A DNA stretch of 13,633 nt from positions 1 through 13,633 of the forward strand of contig CALRFM010000018.1 in the NCBI GenBank assembly GCA_943356515.1. Reading direction: 5' to 3'. A program made the translations under genes and the position numbers. This DNA is from Patescibacteria group bacterium. Its GTDB lineage: Bacteria > Patescibacteriota > Microgenomatia > UBA1406 > GWC2-37-13. This document shows positions 6,691 to 13,198 of this stretch, one piece after another. Position 1 is the stretch's first letter. Every line of letters starts with the position of its first letter. Under the pieces are notes generated by a model. It was not told where the DNA came from. It searched no databases and worked only from the letters and a program-made list of their open reading frames with translations.

Positions 6691-8478
6691 ATGACATTTC
6701 AAAAACTTGCAACATATATTCAGAGAATAGAGAATACTTCATCTCGGTTGAAAATCACCGAAATACTTTCAGATCTTTTTAAAGAACTTACCCCTCCAGA
6801 ATATGAAAAGACTATCTACCTCCTTCTTGGCAGGTTAACCCCCATTTACAAAACCTTAAATTTTGGCATGGCTGAAAAGCTCGTGATTCGGGCAATTGCA
6901 ACATCTTCGCAAATGGATGTGAAAGAGTTTACGAAAGAATATAAAAAAGTGGGCGACATTGGTGAAGTTACTCAAAAACTTAAAACAGAACAAGCCTCAC
7001 TTCATCAAATAACTCTGAGCACTATGGAGGTATTTGATAGGTTAGTAGAACTTGCAACCGATGAAGGTTCTGGCTCACAAGAAATGAAATTATCCAAACT
7101 TTCTGCGCTTATCCAAGATGTAGATGCGCTTTCAGCACGCTATATAGTGCGTATTCCACTCGGAGTACTGCGCTTGGGATTTTCTGCCATGACGGTACTT
7201 GATGCTCTTTCATGGATGCATGTCGGAGATAAATCACTTCGACCTCTTTTGCAACAAGCTTATCATGTGCATCCTGATCTGGGTGTTATCGGTCGTCGAC
7301 TTATGGAAAAAGGAACTTCAGAAGTTGAGAAAATCCAACCAGCACTCTTTACGCCCATACTGATGATGCGAGCAGAACGACTATCATCTGGCGCTGAAAT
7401 AGTGGACAAAATAGGAGAGTGTGCTATAGAGCCAAAGTTTGATGGATTTCGTTTGCAGGTACACAAAAAAGGGAACGAAGTTCGACTATATACGCGAGGC
7501 TTGGAAGATGCGACTTTTATGTATCCAGACATTGTGGAAGGAGTGCGAAAAGAAGTGACAGCTAAAGAAGTTATTATCGAAGGAGAGGCCATAGGATACG
7601 ATATTGCCGGTGAGAATTTTCTTCCTTTTCAAGAAACAGTACAACGAAAACGTAAATACGGTATTGCAGAAAAAGCAGCAGAAATACCCCTTAAACTTTT
7701 TGCATTTGAACTTCTGCTCCTAGATGGGAAAAATTACGTGCATGTACCATTTCATAAACGTCGTGCAAAACTTGAATCAATAGTTAAGAATTCAGGTGAT
7801 ACGGCAAAAGATACAGTAATTGTTGCCGATGAAAACATCGAATCTGACCCTAAGAAAATAGAACTCCTTTTTGATAATGCTATTGCAAAGGGCCTAGAGG
7901 GAATCATAGCCAAAAAACAAGACGGAACGTATCAGCCGGGAGCGCGCGGGTGGAATTGGATTAAATTTAAACGGAGTTATTCATCACATATTGACGATAC
8001 TATTGATTGTGTCGTAATGGGTTATGATTATGGAAAAGGTAAACGCACTCAATTTGGCATTGGTGCATTTTTAGTTGGTGTGTATGACCCGAACCAGGAA
8101 TTATTTGTAACTCTAGCAAAAATTGGAACCGGTCTCACCGATGATGAATGGCGGTCACTCAAGAAGAAAAGCAAGAAGCTTGCTTCTGCCAAAAAACACA
8201 AGCAATATAATATCGATAATTTGATGGAATGTGATGTATGGGTAGATCCAGGAATTGTTGTTGAAATTAAAGCCGATGAAATATCGAGGTCTACCGTACA
8301 TACTGCCGGAAGAATTATGAAGCCTTCCAAATCAGGCAATGCAATCACGGTAGATGTTGCGGGTTATGCACTCCGATTTCCACGACTCGAACGGTTCCGC
8401 GATGATAAATCTGAACAAGAGATAACTACGCTCAAAGAAGTAGAAAAAATGTTTATTTTACAAAAAACTTCACGGTAA
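6691..8478 (+). CDS. ATP-dependent DNA ligase, archaeal/eukaryotic LigI type
   Basis: Seals nicks in DNA using ATP (EC 6.5.1.1). The 595 residues show the three-part archaeal layout. An N-terminal DNA-binding domain (about 1-215) includes IPLGVLRLGFSAMTVLDAL at 155-173. The nucleotidyltransferase domain has motif I EPKFDGFR at 247-254 (adenylated Lys249), motif III IIEGEAIG at 295-302, motif IIIa KLFAFELLLLDG at 335-346, motif IV GLEGIIAKK at 401-409 and motif V WIKFKR at 423-428. A C-terminal OB domain follows. Length is normal for archaeal ligases (550-600). It is larger than the bacterial LigD or Lig B/C forms and has no NHEJ polymerase or nuclease domain. The start is three bases after the Fic stop. 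Whether the genome also has NAD-dependent LigA cannot be seen. Confidence 0.94.
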   Translation: MTFQKLATYIQRIENTSSRLKITEILSDLFKELTPPEYEKTIYLLLGRLTPIYKTLNFGMAEKLVIRAIATSSQMDVKEFTKEYKKVGDIGEVTQKLKTEQASLHQITLSTMEVFDRLVELATDEGSGSQEMKLSKLSALIQDVDALSARYIVRIPLGVLRLGFSAMTVLDALSWMHVGDKSLRPLLQQAYHVHPDLGVIGRRLMEKGTSEVEKIQPALFTPILMMRAERLSSGAEIVDKIGECAIEPKFDGFRLQVHKKGNEVRLYTRGLEDATFMYPDIVEGVRKEVTAKEVIIEGEAIGYDIAGENFLPFQETVQRKRKYGIAEKAAEIPLKLFAFELLLLDGKNYVHVPFHKRRAKLESIVKNSGDTAKDTVIVADENIESDPKKIELLFDNAIAKGLEGIIAKKQDGTYQPGARGWNWIKFKRSYSSHIDDTIDCVVMGYDYGKGKRTQFGIGAFLVGVYDPNQELFVTLAKIGTGLTDDEWRSLKKKSKKLASAKKHKQYNIDNLMECDVWVDPGIVVEIKADEISRSTVHTAGRIMKPSKSGNAITVDVAGYALRFPRLERFRDDKSEQEITTLKEVEKMFILQKTSR

Positions 8479-8482
8479 TATC

Positions 8483-9448
8483 ATGTCAAAGTTAAGAGGG
8501 TTTGGAATCAATATTGATATTAATCATTTTAATGACGCTTCTTTTCAGAAAAAAGTAACAGCACTCAAACAACTAAAAGTGCAATGGGTGCGCATTGAGA
8601 TTGATCACGATAAATATGCTAGTTTACAAAATCGTCTCCGGCTACAACGTTTTTGCGCCCTCTGTTTTCAAAACGATATTCAAGTGACAGGGCTATTAAC
8701 ACAGTTTATTCCATTAACCTTTCGTAACTTATTTTTCTCCCATGATTCTTTTACGCCAATTATCAAACAAATGGATGCATACACAATCTTTGTAAGAGAA
8801 ATTGTTATGCTTCTTAAAGAATATATTGCATTTTGGGAGCTTTGGAATGAGCAAAACTCTAAACGATTCTGGGTTGATTCACCTTCGCCAAAAGAGTATG
8901 TATCTTTTGTTACAACAATAAGTAATATTATTTATGATGTTGATCCGAGCGCACAACTCATCTTTGGTGGTGTATTTGGGAATGATGTATCGCCTCTCTA
9001 TCCATTTGTTCCAAAGAAAATCCTCATTCACCAAAAATATATTCAAGAATGTATAACACTGGGGATTAATAAATACATTGACCTATACGCATTTCACCCC
9101 TATTCCCGTAAGTGTTATTTTTCACTTAGTACCAGTGCGGCTATTTTTACTAGTATTAAAAAAAATATTCAAGAAACAAAAAATGTCTATAAAGATATTC
9201 CGATCATTATTACAGAAATTGGAGTAAGTCCCGTGTTGAATCCACGCCTTGGTCCTTACGATATAGCTTGCATATATAAAGAACTTATAGATTATGGTGA
9301 AGAGATTGGTATTCCGGTTTGTCTGTATATACTTGCAGATCAGCATAGTAAGCACTATTCACGGTTCAATCCAGACAGAGATTTTGGATTTTTAGATTAC
9401 CAGCTTAATCCAAAACCATTGTTTTATGAATTTTTAAAACTACTTTAA
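8483..9448 (+). CDS. Clan GH-A-like TIM-barrel glycoside hydrolase, no secretion signal
   Basis: A 321-residue protein resembling GH5/GH39-type enzymes. FWELWNEQN at 118-125 has the Asn-Glu pair (Glu123) expected for the acid/base at the end of strand 4. AFHPYSRK (203-210) fits a substrate-binding His. IIITEIGVSP (241-250) puts the likely nucleophile Glu245 at the end of strand 7. The C-terminus FGFLDYQLNPKPLFYEFLKLL is typical of these barrels. There is no signal peptide or membrane anchor, so it looks cytoplasmic, unusual for this clan. It starts 4 nt after the ligase stop with no Shine-Dalgarno site, and overlaps the convergent small membrane protein gene by 9 nt. It is AT-rich: one 60-base line (8881-8940) is 27% GC. 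The substrate cannot be told; a role with the neighbouring glycosyltransferase is conjecture. Confidence 0.75.
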   Translation: MSKLRGFGINIDINHFNDASFQKKVTALKQLKVQWVRIEIDHDKYASLQNRLRLQRFCALCFQNDIQVTGLLTQFIPLTFRNLFFSHDSFTPIIKQMDAYTIFVREIVMLLKEYIAFWELWNEQNSKRFWVDSPSPKEYVSFVTTISNIIYDVDPSAQLIFGGVFGNDVSPLYPFVPKKILIHQKYIQECITLGINKYIDLYAFHPYSRKCYFSLSTSAAIFTSIKKNIQETKNVYKDIPIIITEIGVSPVLNPRLGPYDIACIYKELIDYGEEIGIPVCLYILADQHSKHYSRFNPDRDFGFLDYQLNPKPLFYEFLKLL

Positions 9449-9688
9449 GGTACTTACTTTACGAAAGAAGAATAGAAACACTATCAGTATAAATATCTGG
9501 GAGAGGAAAAAATTTGGCACCCCTTGTGTAAGATGTGGTACATAAAGATCAATATCTAATATATTAAACATATTAAGAAGCGTGTAATCTGTAGTTTGTA
9601 TAGCGCGTATCATCAAAAGAATCAGATGAATTGAGGCTGAAAAGAGAATGGTATTTTTGAGTGCTTGAATAATGTGTTGTTTATTCAT
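9440..9688 (-). CDS. Small membrane protein of unknown function (82 aa)
   Basis: Not recognised. Two hydrophobic helices are visible, about 12-30 (TILFSASIHLILLMIRAI) and 58-76 (NFFLSQIFILIVFLFFF), joined by a mostly polar loop of about 27 residues (TTDYTLLNMFNILD then DLYVPHLTQGVP). The end is basic (RKVSTLK). The start overlaps the end of the glycosyltransferase gene by 8 nt, so the two are probably co-translated, and the protein may be its membrane partner or part of a lipid-linked sugar step (inference). Its last 9 nt overlap the end of the opposing glycosidase gene, with no terminator in between. Confidence 0.7.
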   Translation of the reverse strand: MNKQHIIQALKNTILFSASIHLILLMIRAIQTTDYTLLNMFNILDIDLYVPHLTQGVPNFFLSQIFILIVFLFFFRKVSTLK

Positions 9689-10364
9689 GGTTAAGAAAAT
9701 GATACAGTATCATTTTAAAATATCGAAGGGTGTATTCGATAAAAAATGATTGAGGTCTGTGAAGAATTCTTCGTGCAGAGCATTTAACAATGAGCGAGCT
9801 ATCATAGTATATTTTTCTGCCAGTTCGTGCAATATGAATAGATAGATCGAGATCTTCGTGCACTTTGCTATCATTGGGGCAGGTAATCTTTTTTACCTCC
9901 TGCCAAGTATCAGAAGTAATTGCAGTATTTGGCCCAAGCAGTATTGGATGGCCAAACAATAATTTAGACATCCAAAAGAAAAATTTGATAAATACATCTG
10001 ATTTTATAGGAGAGTCATAATATATTGCGGGTCCCGATACAGCATCCACTGCATTTTGAGTAAATAGTCTCTCTATTTGTTCTATCCAATCAGTTGGGAC
10101 AGTAGTATCTGCATCGGTTCGGGCTATAATATCACCTTTTGCTGCATTAAATCCAGCATTTCGTGTAGGAGTTATTCCCTGTACTTTTGCGTTAATTACC
10201 GTTACTCCATCAAATGATTCAGCTATTTTTGCAGTATCATCTGTCGAATTATTATCTACTACCAGTATTTCAAAGGGTTTTTTAGTTTGCTTCATCAAGC
10301 TTTCCAAACAAGCCTGTATATATTTTTCTTCGTTATAAGCTGGAATGACAACTGATATGCGCAT
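9681..10364 (-). CDS. Family 2 glycosyltransferase (GT-A fold)
   Basis: Transfers a sugar from a nucleotide or lipid-linked donor; donor and acceptor are unknown. In 227 residues: the N-terminal VVIPAYNEEKYIQACLESL (5-23), VVDNNSTDDT (35-44), the metal-binding DxD at ARTDADTTVP (81-90, Asp84/Asp86), and the likely catalytic acid region HEDLDLSIHI (169-178, Glu170/Asp171). It lacks the C-terminal membrane helix pair of dolichol-phosphate-type GT2s. A hydrophobic stretch at 126-140 (IKFFFWMSKLLFGHP) may touch the membrane. The start ATG follows a TAGAAT box by 6 nt. The gene overlaps the downstream 82-residue membrane protein gene by 8 nt, which fits a two-component membrane glycosyltransferase. 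Confidence 0.88.
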   Translation of the reverse strand: MRISVVIPAYNEEKYIQACLESLMKQTKKPFEILVVDNNSTDDTAKIAESFDGVTVINAKVQGITPTRNAGFNAAKGDIIARTDADTTVPTDWIEQIERLFTQNAVDAVSGPAIYYDSPIKSDVFIKFFFWMSKLLFGHPILLGPNTAITSDTWQEVKKITCPNDSKVHEDLDLSIHIARTGRKIYYDSSLIVKCSARRILHRPQSFFIEYTLRYFKMILYHFLNHE

Positions 10365-10370
10365 TAGCCC

Positions 10371-10376
10371 ATTCTA
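10371..10376 (-). promoter_or_regulatory. Putative -10 box of the glycosyltransferase operon
   Basis: TAGAAT (minus strand) lies 6 nt before the GT2 ATG, so an mRNA made from it would begin at or next to the start codon. The -35 position falls in the palindromic element (TTCAGG, 17-nt spacer), a poor match. No Shine-Dalgarno site is present. Confidence 0.4.
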
Positions 10377-10387
10377 TCAGAAATGAA

Positions 10388-10458
10388 TGTCATCCTGAAC
10401 TTGTTTCAGGATCTATCGATTAAAGATGCTGATCCGCCAGCTGGCGGACAGCATGACA
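10388..10458. repeat. 71-bp palindromic intergenic element with two hairpins
   Basis: The element is bounded by TGTCAT (10388-10393) and ATGACA (10453-10458), an inverted repeat. Inside are a first hairpin with ATCCTGAA (10392-10399) pairing TTCAGGAT (10405-10412) over a 5-nt loop, and a second in which ATGCTG (10426-10431) and CAGCAT (10449-10454) enclose the perfect 16-bp palindrome TCCGCCAGCTGGCGGA (10433-10448), with one bulged A. The CATCCTGAACTTGTTTCAGG part resembles dispersed palindromic repeats seen in many bacterial genomes, including CPR. No transposase is present, so it may be a MITE/REP-like unit or an upstream hairpin for GT2. Its copy number cannot be judged from one window. 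Confidence 0.7.
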
Positions 10459-10472
10459 AATAGGATATATAT

Positions 10473-10493
10473 TTATCCACAAATTGTGTATAA
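10473..10493. promoter_or_regulatory. DnaA-box-like dyad overlapping a -10 box
   Basis: TTATCCACA (10473-10481) is a perfect DnaA-box sequence. Three bases on, TGTGTATAA (10485-10493) reads TTATACACA on the minus strand, also fitting the TTWTNCACA consensus. Together they make a 21-bp dyad with 9 of 10 arm bases matching. A perfect TATAAT (10489-10494) overlaps the right half. It may be a repressor operator or a DnaA-bound control site. A replication origin is less likely: there are only two boxes and no dnaA or dnaN gene is in view. Confidence 0.4.
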
Positions 10494-10578
10494 TTATTTT
10501 TATATTGATACAAAAGGCTAAAATCACAGATATTTATTATGGGATATGAAAAAAATAACCAGTAAAATACTATAAGAC

Positions 10579-10607
10579 TTGACGATATGAACAAACTCCA
10601 TTAGCAT
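10579..10607 (+). promoter_or_regulatory. Putative promoter of the 51-codon gene
   Basis: TTGACG (10579-10584) is followed after 17 nt by TAGCAT (10602-10607). The ATG at 10614 is 6 nt further on, so the mRNA would begin at about the start codon. The -35 matches the consensus at 5 of 6 bases, the -10 at 4 of 6. Confidence 0.45.
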
Positions 10608-10613
10608 AAAAAT

Positions 10614-10769
10614 ATGAAAGTAAGAATCGAAATGAATGAGAAAGAATCAAAAGTAGCTATACGCCTTATAAATAAGGGTAACGAAGATTTAAAGAGGTTT
10701 ACTAAGCGTGAGTTTAGTAAATTACAGAGCAAACATTTGAGTATGCCATTTCAAGTGTTTGAGCTTTAA
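10614..10769 (+). CDS. Small basic protein of unknown function (51 aa)
   Basis: Not recognised. The frame starts MKVRIEMNEKESKVAIRL and ends with MPFQVFEL, followed by TAA. It has 12 Lys/Arg against 7 Asp/Glu, no cysteine and no membrane segment. A short beta-like start (VRIEM, VAIRL) and a helical middle (EDLKRFTKREFSKLQ) suggest a small folded or nucleic-acid-binding protein, but no family is claimed. Support for it being real: a TTGACG/TAGCAT promoter just upstream, a strong hairpin terminator five bases after the stop, and nothing else in a 540-nt gap. Against: it is short and has no Shine-Dalgarno site. The transcript could instead act as an RNA. Confidence 0.5.
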   Translation: MKVRIEMNEKESKVAIRLINKGNEDLKRFTKREFSKLQSKHLSMPFQVFEL

Positions 10770-10771
10770 AT

Positions 10772-10827
10772 AAAGAGCATCACTACCGCTCGTATAAAGG
10801 GGACGACGTGTAGTAATGCTCTTTTTT
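10772..10827. terminator. Long bidirectional hairpin terminator
   Basis: AAAGAGCAT (10772-10780) pairs ATGCTCTTT (10816-10824). After one C/A mismatch, ACTAC (10782-10786) pairs GTAGT (10810-10814). CG-TCGT (10787-10793, one bulge) pairs ACGACG (10803-10808). The loop is ATAAAGGGG. The stem has about 20 pairs and is followed on the plus strand by six T (10822-10827). Read on the minus strand it ends in TTTATTT, so it can also stop transcripts from the DUF2298 gene. The stem is longer and more bulged than a simple terminator, and a structured-RNA role is possible. Confidence 0.75.
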
Positions 10828-10861
10828 CGTTTTATTTCATTTAAATAAACAAAATAAAACG
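10828..10861. repeat. AT-rich inverted repeat downstream of the DUF2298 gene
   Basis: CGTTTTATTT (10828-10837) and AAATAAAACG (10852-10861) form a perfect 10-bp inverted repeat around a 14-nt loop that itself contains the palindrome ATTTAAAT. It lies directly beside the hairpin terminator and 46 nt past the DUF2298 stop. It may help end transcription or be a protein-binding site. Nothing else is seen between 10862 and 10906. Confidence 0.5.
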
Positions 10862-10906
10862 ATTTCATACACGATATCACATACAAAAATTCTTGTCAAC
10901 TAGATT

Positions 10907-13138
10907 TTAATAAACCTTATACAGAGCCCCAAGTCCATTATTTGACTCAAACATCTTTACTCCTAATTCTTTAAACTTTTCTTCGTTGAGCGTAGGATAT
11001 TTCTCATGTTCTATTTCGGAAATAACAACGTACTCAATGTGATATTTATTAATAAGTTCTTTGGTAAGTTGTATATCTTCAGACTGATACAGAGCCTCAA
11101 TATCTGGAATCCTACTACCCACCACATCAGAGGACCCACGCCAGAGCCATTCATGCACCCACCAGCCCGCGACTGTTGGATTGCCGGTATACGCAGAGAC
11201 TCTGTTGTAGTCGGTGTATGAGTCGCCCTGCGCTTCGAGAATGACGAGCTGTTGAGGGATATGCTCATTAATATAATCTATGATTTCTTTGTCTTGTGGA
11301 TGAAACTCTTGGAGCCACACCGATCCATCAAGCTCTGGTGTAGCTGGTTTTTGACCAGCGGCAAAGCCTGGATAAAATGAAGGGAATGATACAAACCAAT
11401 ACATACCAATCTGTATGGTTATAACCGCAAATATACTAACGAGCACGTAGCGGGCACGAGACTTCCAGGCAATAAGCTGAGCAAATACGACCGCAGATAC
11501 AAGACCCATCATCATAAATGATTGGTATCCAAGCTTAAACATCGTGTTGGCGCGAAAATGTGCGGGGTAAATATCTTTAGCGTATATAAATTCTGGAATC
11601 GTTATGAGGAACAATCCAAATCCAAAAATCATCACAATAAATTGATGCATGGGTGGAATGTGGAATTTTTTCGTATGTCTGTATTCTGTCAAATATATAT
11701 AAATCAGATACAAGAGTAAAACACTTAAAAAAAACCCCCACAACACCCCAAACATCCAGATGGGTGTAAGTTGGCAATTATTCTTTTCAAACAAGAATGG
11801 GCCCAACTTTTCCATATCTACCAAAAAGTCTGGACTACAATTTACTCCAATGCCGGTTGAAAACGGCTTGAAAAAGAGAGAATAAGGAAGTGAAGTAACC
11901 ATAAATGATCCTATTAATAGAGCAGATTTCACGACAAATTCCCAAGAGATTTTGTAATGTAAAAAGAACAGCAAAAGCGCAAGGAGCAAATAGATTGGGC
12001 CGTCAAATGCATTGGTCATGTAGTTTACTGCTATTACCCCCCCAATAATAATACTCATCACCAGTTCATATCGTGGGGAGCTCTTTTCCTTCACGGCCCA
12101 GTGATGAAACAACATAAAAAGAATACCAAGGGTCAATAGTACAAACGGGATATCAAATACATGACCATGAAGATCTGCAACCACATATGAATATGCGGGG
12201 AATTCATGAATAGTATACGGAATGAAGCGAGTTGCATTCGGGTACCAATACCCTGAGTTTCTAAACATGGCACCAAAAAAACCCAGATGCTCCAAACTAA
12301 TTGTGGCAGTAATATCTTTCAATGATTGAAATATCCCCCAAAAAGGAACAGGAGATTCATTCGGATATCCTTTTGTATACAAATAAATCGTATGAAAGTT
12401 GCCACTCAAATTCACTATATATGCCCCCACAAGACCGGTCACAAAACTCAACAGCGTTGGTAAATACTGCTTGGTTTTTTGAATCATGGCAGAAACCATT
12501 CCTTGAACAAGCGAGAACGTAAGCGTCATGCCTTGTGCAAAAATGGTAGCAAGTATGAGGTTGTACCCTTTAAACGCAGATATTCCAGAGAGCTTGATAA
12601 GAAGCGCTCCTGAAAGATGACCAAAGTAATAGTAGTTTATGGCATAGCCACTTGGATTTGCTGCATCGGCAGAAAGCCACATATCAAGTGGTGGAAAGTA
12701 TTGAGATTTTAATATTGACTGCATAAAGCCAAAATCCATAAACTTCTCAAGCCCACGAATAGATGGTTCCTGCCCGCGAATATATACGAGCATGATCAAA
12801 CACAAAAGAAACATCACCTCTTCAAATACAATGAGCATTATCTGTTTTCTTGACATCGATCGAATCTCTTGTATCTCTTTTCCAAAAAATTGATACATAC
12901 AAAATATACTTACAAGTACAAGGAGCACTAACCCTTCCTGGGAAAAGGGAAAGATACGCAGAATTCCTACAAGAAAGGCGCCATAACTAAGCAGTATAAT
13001 AGCTATTGTTTTGGCAAAAGGGTACCCTTTATCGGCAAATGGCTTAAAGAGTCGAGCTGTAATAGGGAAGAATATGATTCCAAGAATCAGTACATATACG
13101 TACCAGTGCAATGTTGTTGTAAGCCACTCCATATTCAT
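10907..13138 (-). CDS. DUF2298 ('YYY' domain) polytopic membrane protein, possible GT-C-like glycosyltransferase
   Basis: A 743-residue integral membrane protein with a dozen or more hydrophobic segments between about residues 10 and 585. Diagnostic DUF2298/Chlor_Arch_YYY motifs: ADAANPSGYAINYYYFGHLS (157-176); YTIHEFPAYSYVVADLHGHV (308-327), continuing FDIPF; and IYAKDIYPAHFRANTMFKLG (518-537). The last 150 residues form a soluble domain with AYTGNPTVAGWWVHEWLWRG (649-668). The topology and conserved Asp/His/Glu residues in outward loops resemble GT-C mannosyltransferases that use polyprenyl-phosphate sugars, so a role in surface glycosylation is plausible but unproven. It stands alone on the minus strand, divergent from valS, and ends before the bidirectional terminator. 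The start at 13138 has a TAGTAT box 6 nt upstream; an in-frame ATG at 13132 is an alternative. Confidence 0.88.
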   Translation of the reverse strand: MNMEWLTTTLHWYVYVLILGIIFFPITARLFKPFADKGYPFAKTIAIILLSYGAFLVGILRIFPFSQEGLVLLVLVSIFCMYQFFGKEIQEIRSMSRKQIMLIVFEEVMFLLCLIMLVYIRGQEPSIRGLEKFMDFGFMQSILKSQYFPPLDMWLSADAANPSGYAINYYYFGHLSGALLIKLSGISAFKGYNLILATIFAQGMTLTFSLVQGMVSAMIQKTKQYLPTLLSFVTGLVGAYIVNLSGNFHTIYLYTKGYPNESPVPFWGIFQSLKDITATISLEHLGFFGAMFRNSGYWYPNATRFIPYTIHEFPAYSYVVADLHGHVFDIPFVLLTLGILFMLFHHWAVKEKSSPRYELVMSIIIGGVIAVNYMTNAFDGPIYLLLALLLFFLHYKISWEFVVKSALLIGSFMVTSLPYSLFFKPFSTGIGVNCSPDFLVDMEKLGPFLFEKNNCQLTPIWMFGVLWGFFLSVLLLYLIYIYLTEYRHTKKFHIPPMHQFIVMIFGFGLFLITIPEFIYAKDIYPAHFRANTMFKLGYQSFMMMGLVSAVVFAQLIAWKSRARYVLVSIFAVITIQIGMYWFVSFPSFYPGFAAGQKPATPELDGSVWLQEFHPQDKEIIDYINEHIPQQLVILEAQGDSYTDYNRVSAYTGNPTVAGWWVHEWLWRGSSDVVGSRIPDIEALYQSEDIQLTKELINKYHIEYVVISEIEHEKYPTLNEEKFKELGVKMFESNNGLGALYKVY

Positions 13139-13144
13139 CCAACA

Positions 13145-13150
13145 ATACTA
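13145..13150 (-). promoter_or_regulatory. Weak -10 candidate of the DUF2298 gene
   Basis: TAGTAT (minus strand) lies 6 nt before the ATG at 13138. It matches TATAAT at 4 of 6 bases, and no convincing -35 is spaced correctly (TTGATT is 14 nt away). Confidence 0.3.
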
Positions 13151-13158
13151 TGTTTGTA

Positions 13159-13187
13159 TTGCAAAATCAAGCTAATTTTGATAGATT
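13159..13187 (+). promoter_or_regulatory. Putative valS promoter
   Basis: TTGCAA (13159-13164) is followed after 17 nt by TAGATT (13182-13187); the valS ATG is 11 nt further on. No Shine-Dalgarno site and no T-box-like leader fits in the 60-nt divergent gap. Confidence 0.45.
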
Positions 13188-13198
13188 ACACGCATACT

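Noticed and set aside
10406..10594. Minus-strand reading frame of 62 codons in the intergenic gap
   Set aside because: It runs through the palindromic element and the AT-rich dyad, has no promoter or start signal of its own, and its Phe/Ser/Tyr-rich product reflects AT-rich DNA.
10459..10613. Replication origin
   Set aside because: Only one pair of DnaA-like boxes, no dnaA, dnaN or parA nearby, and the genes on either side converge towards this area; kept only as a regulatory-site finding.
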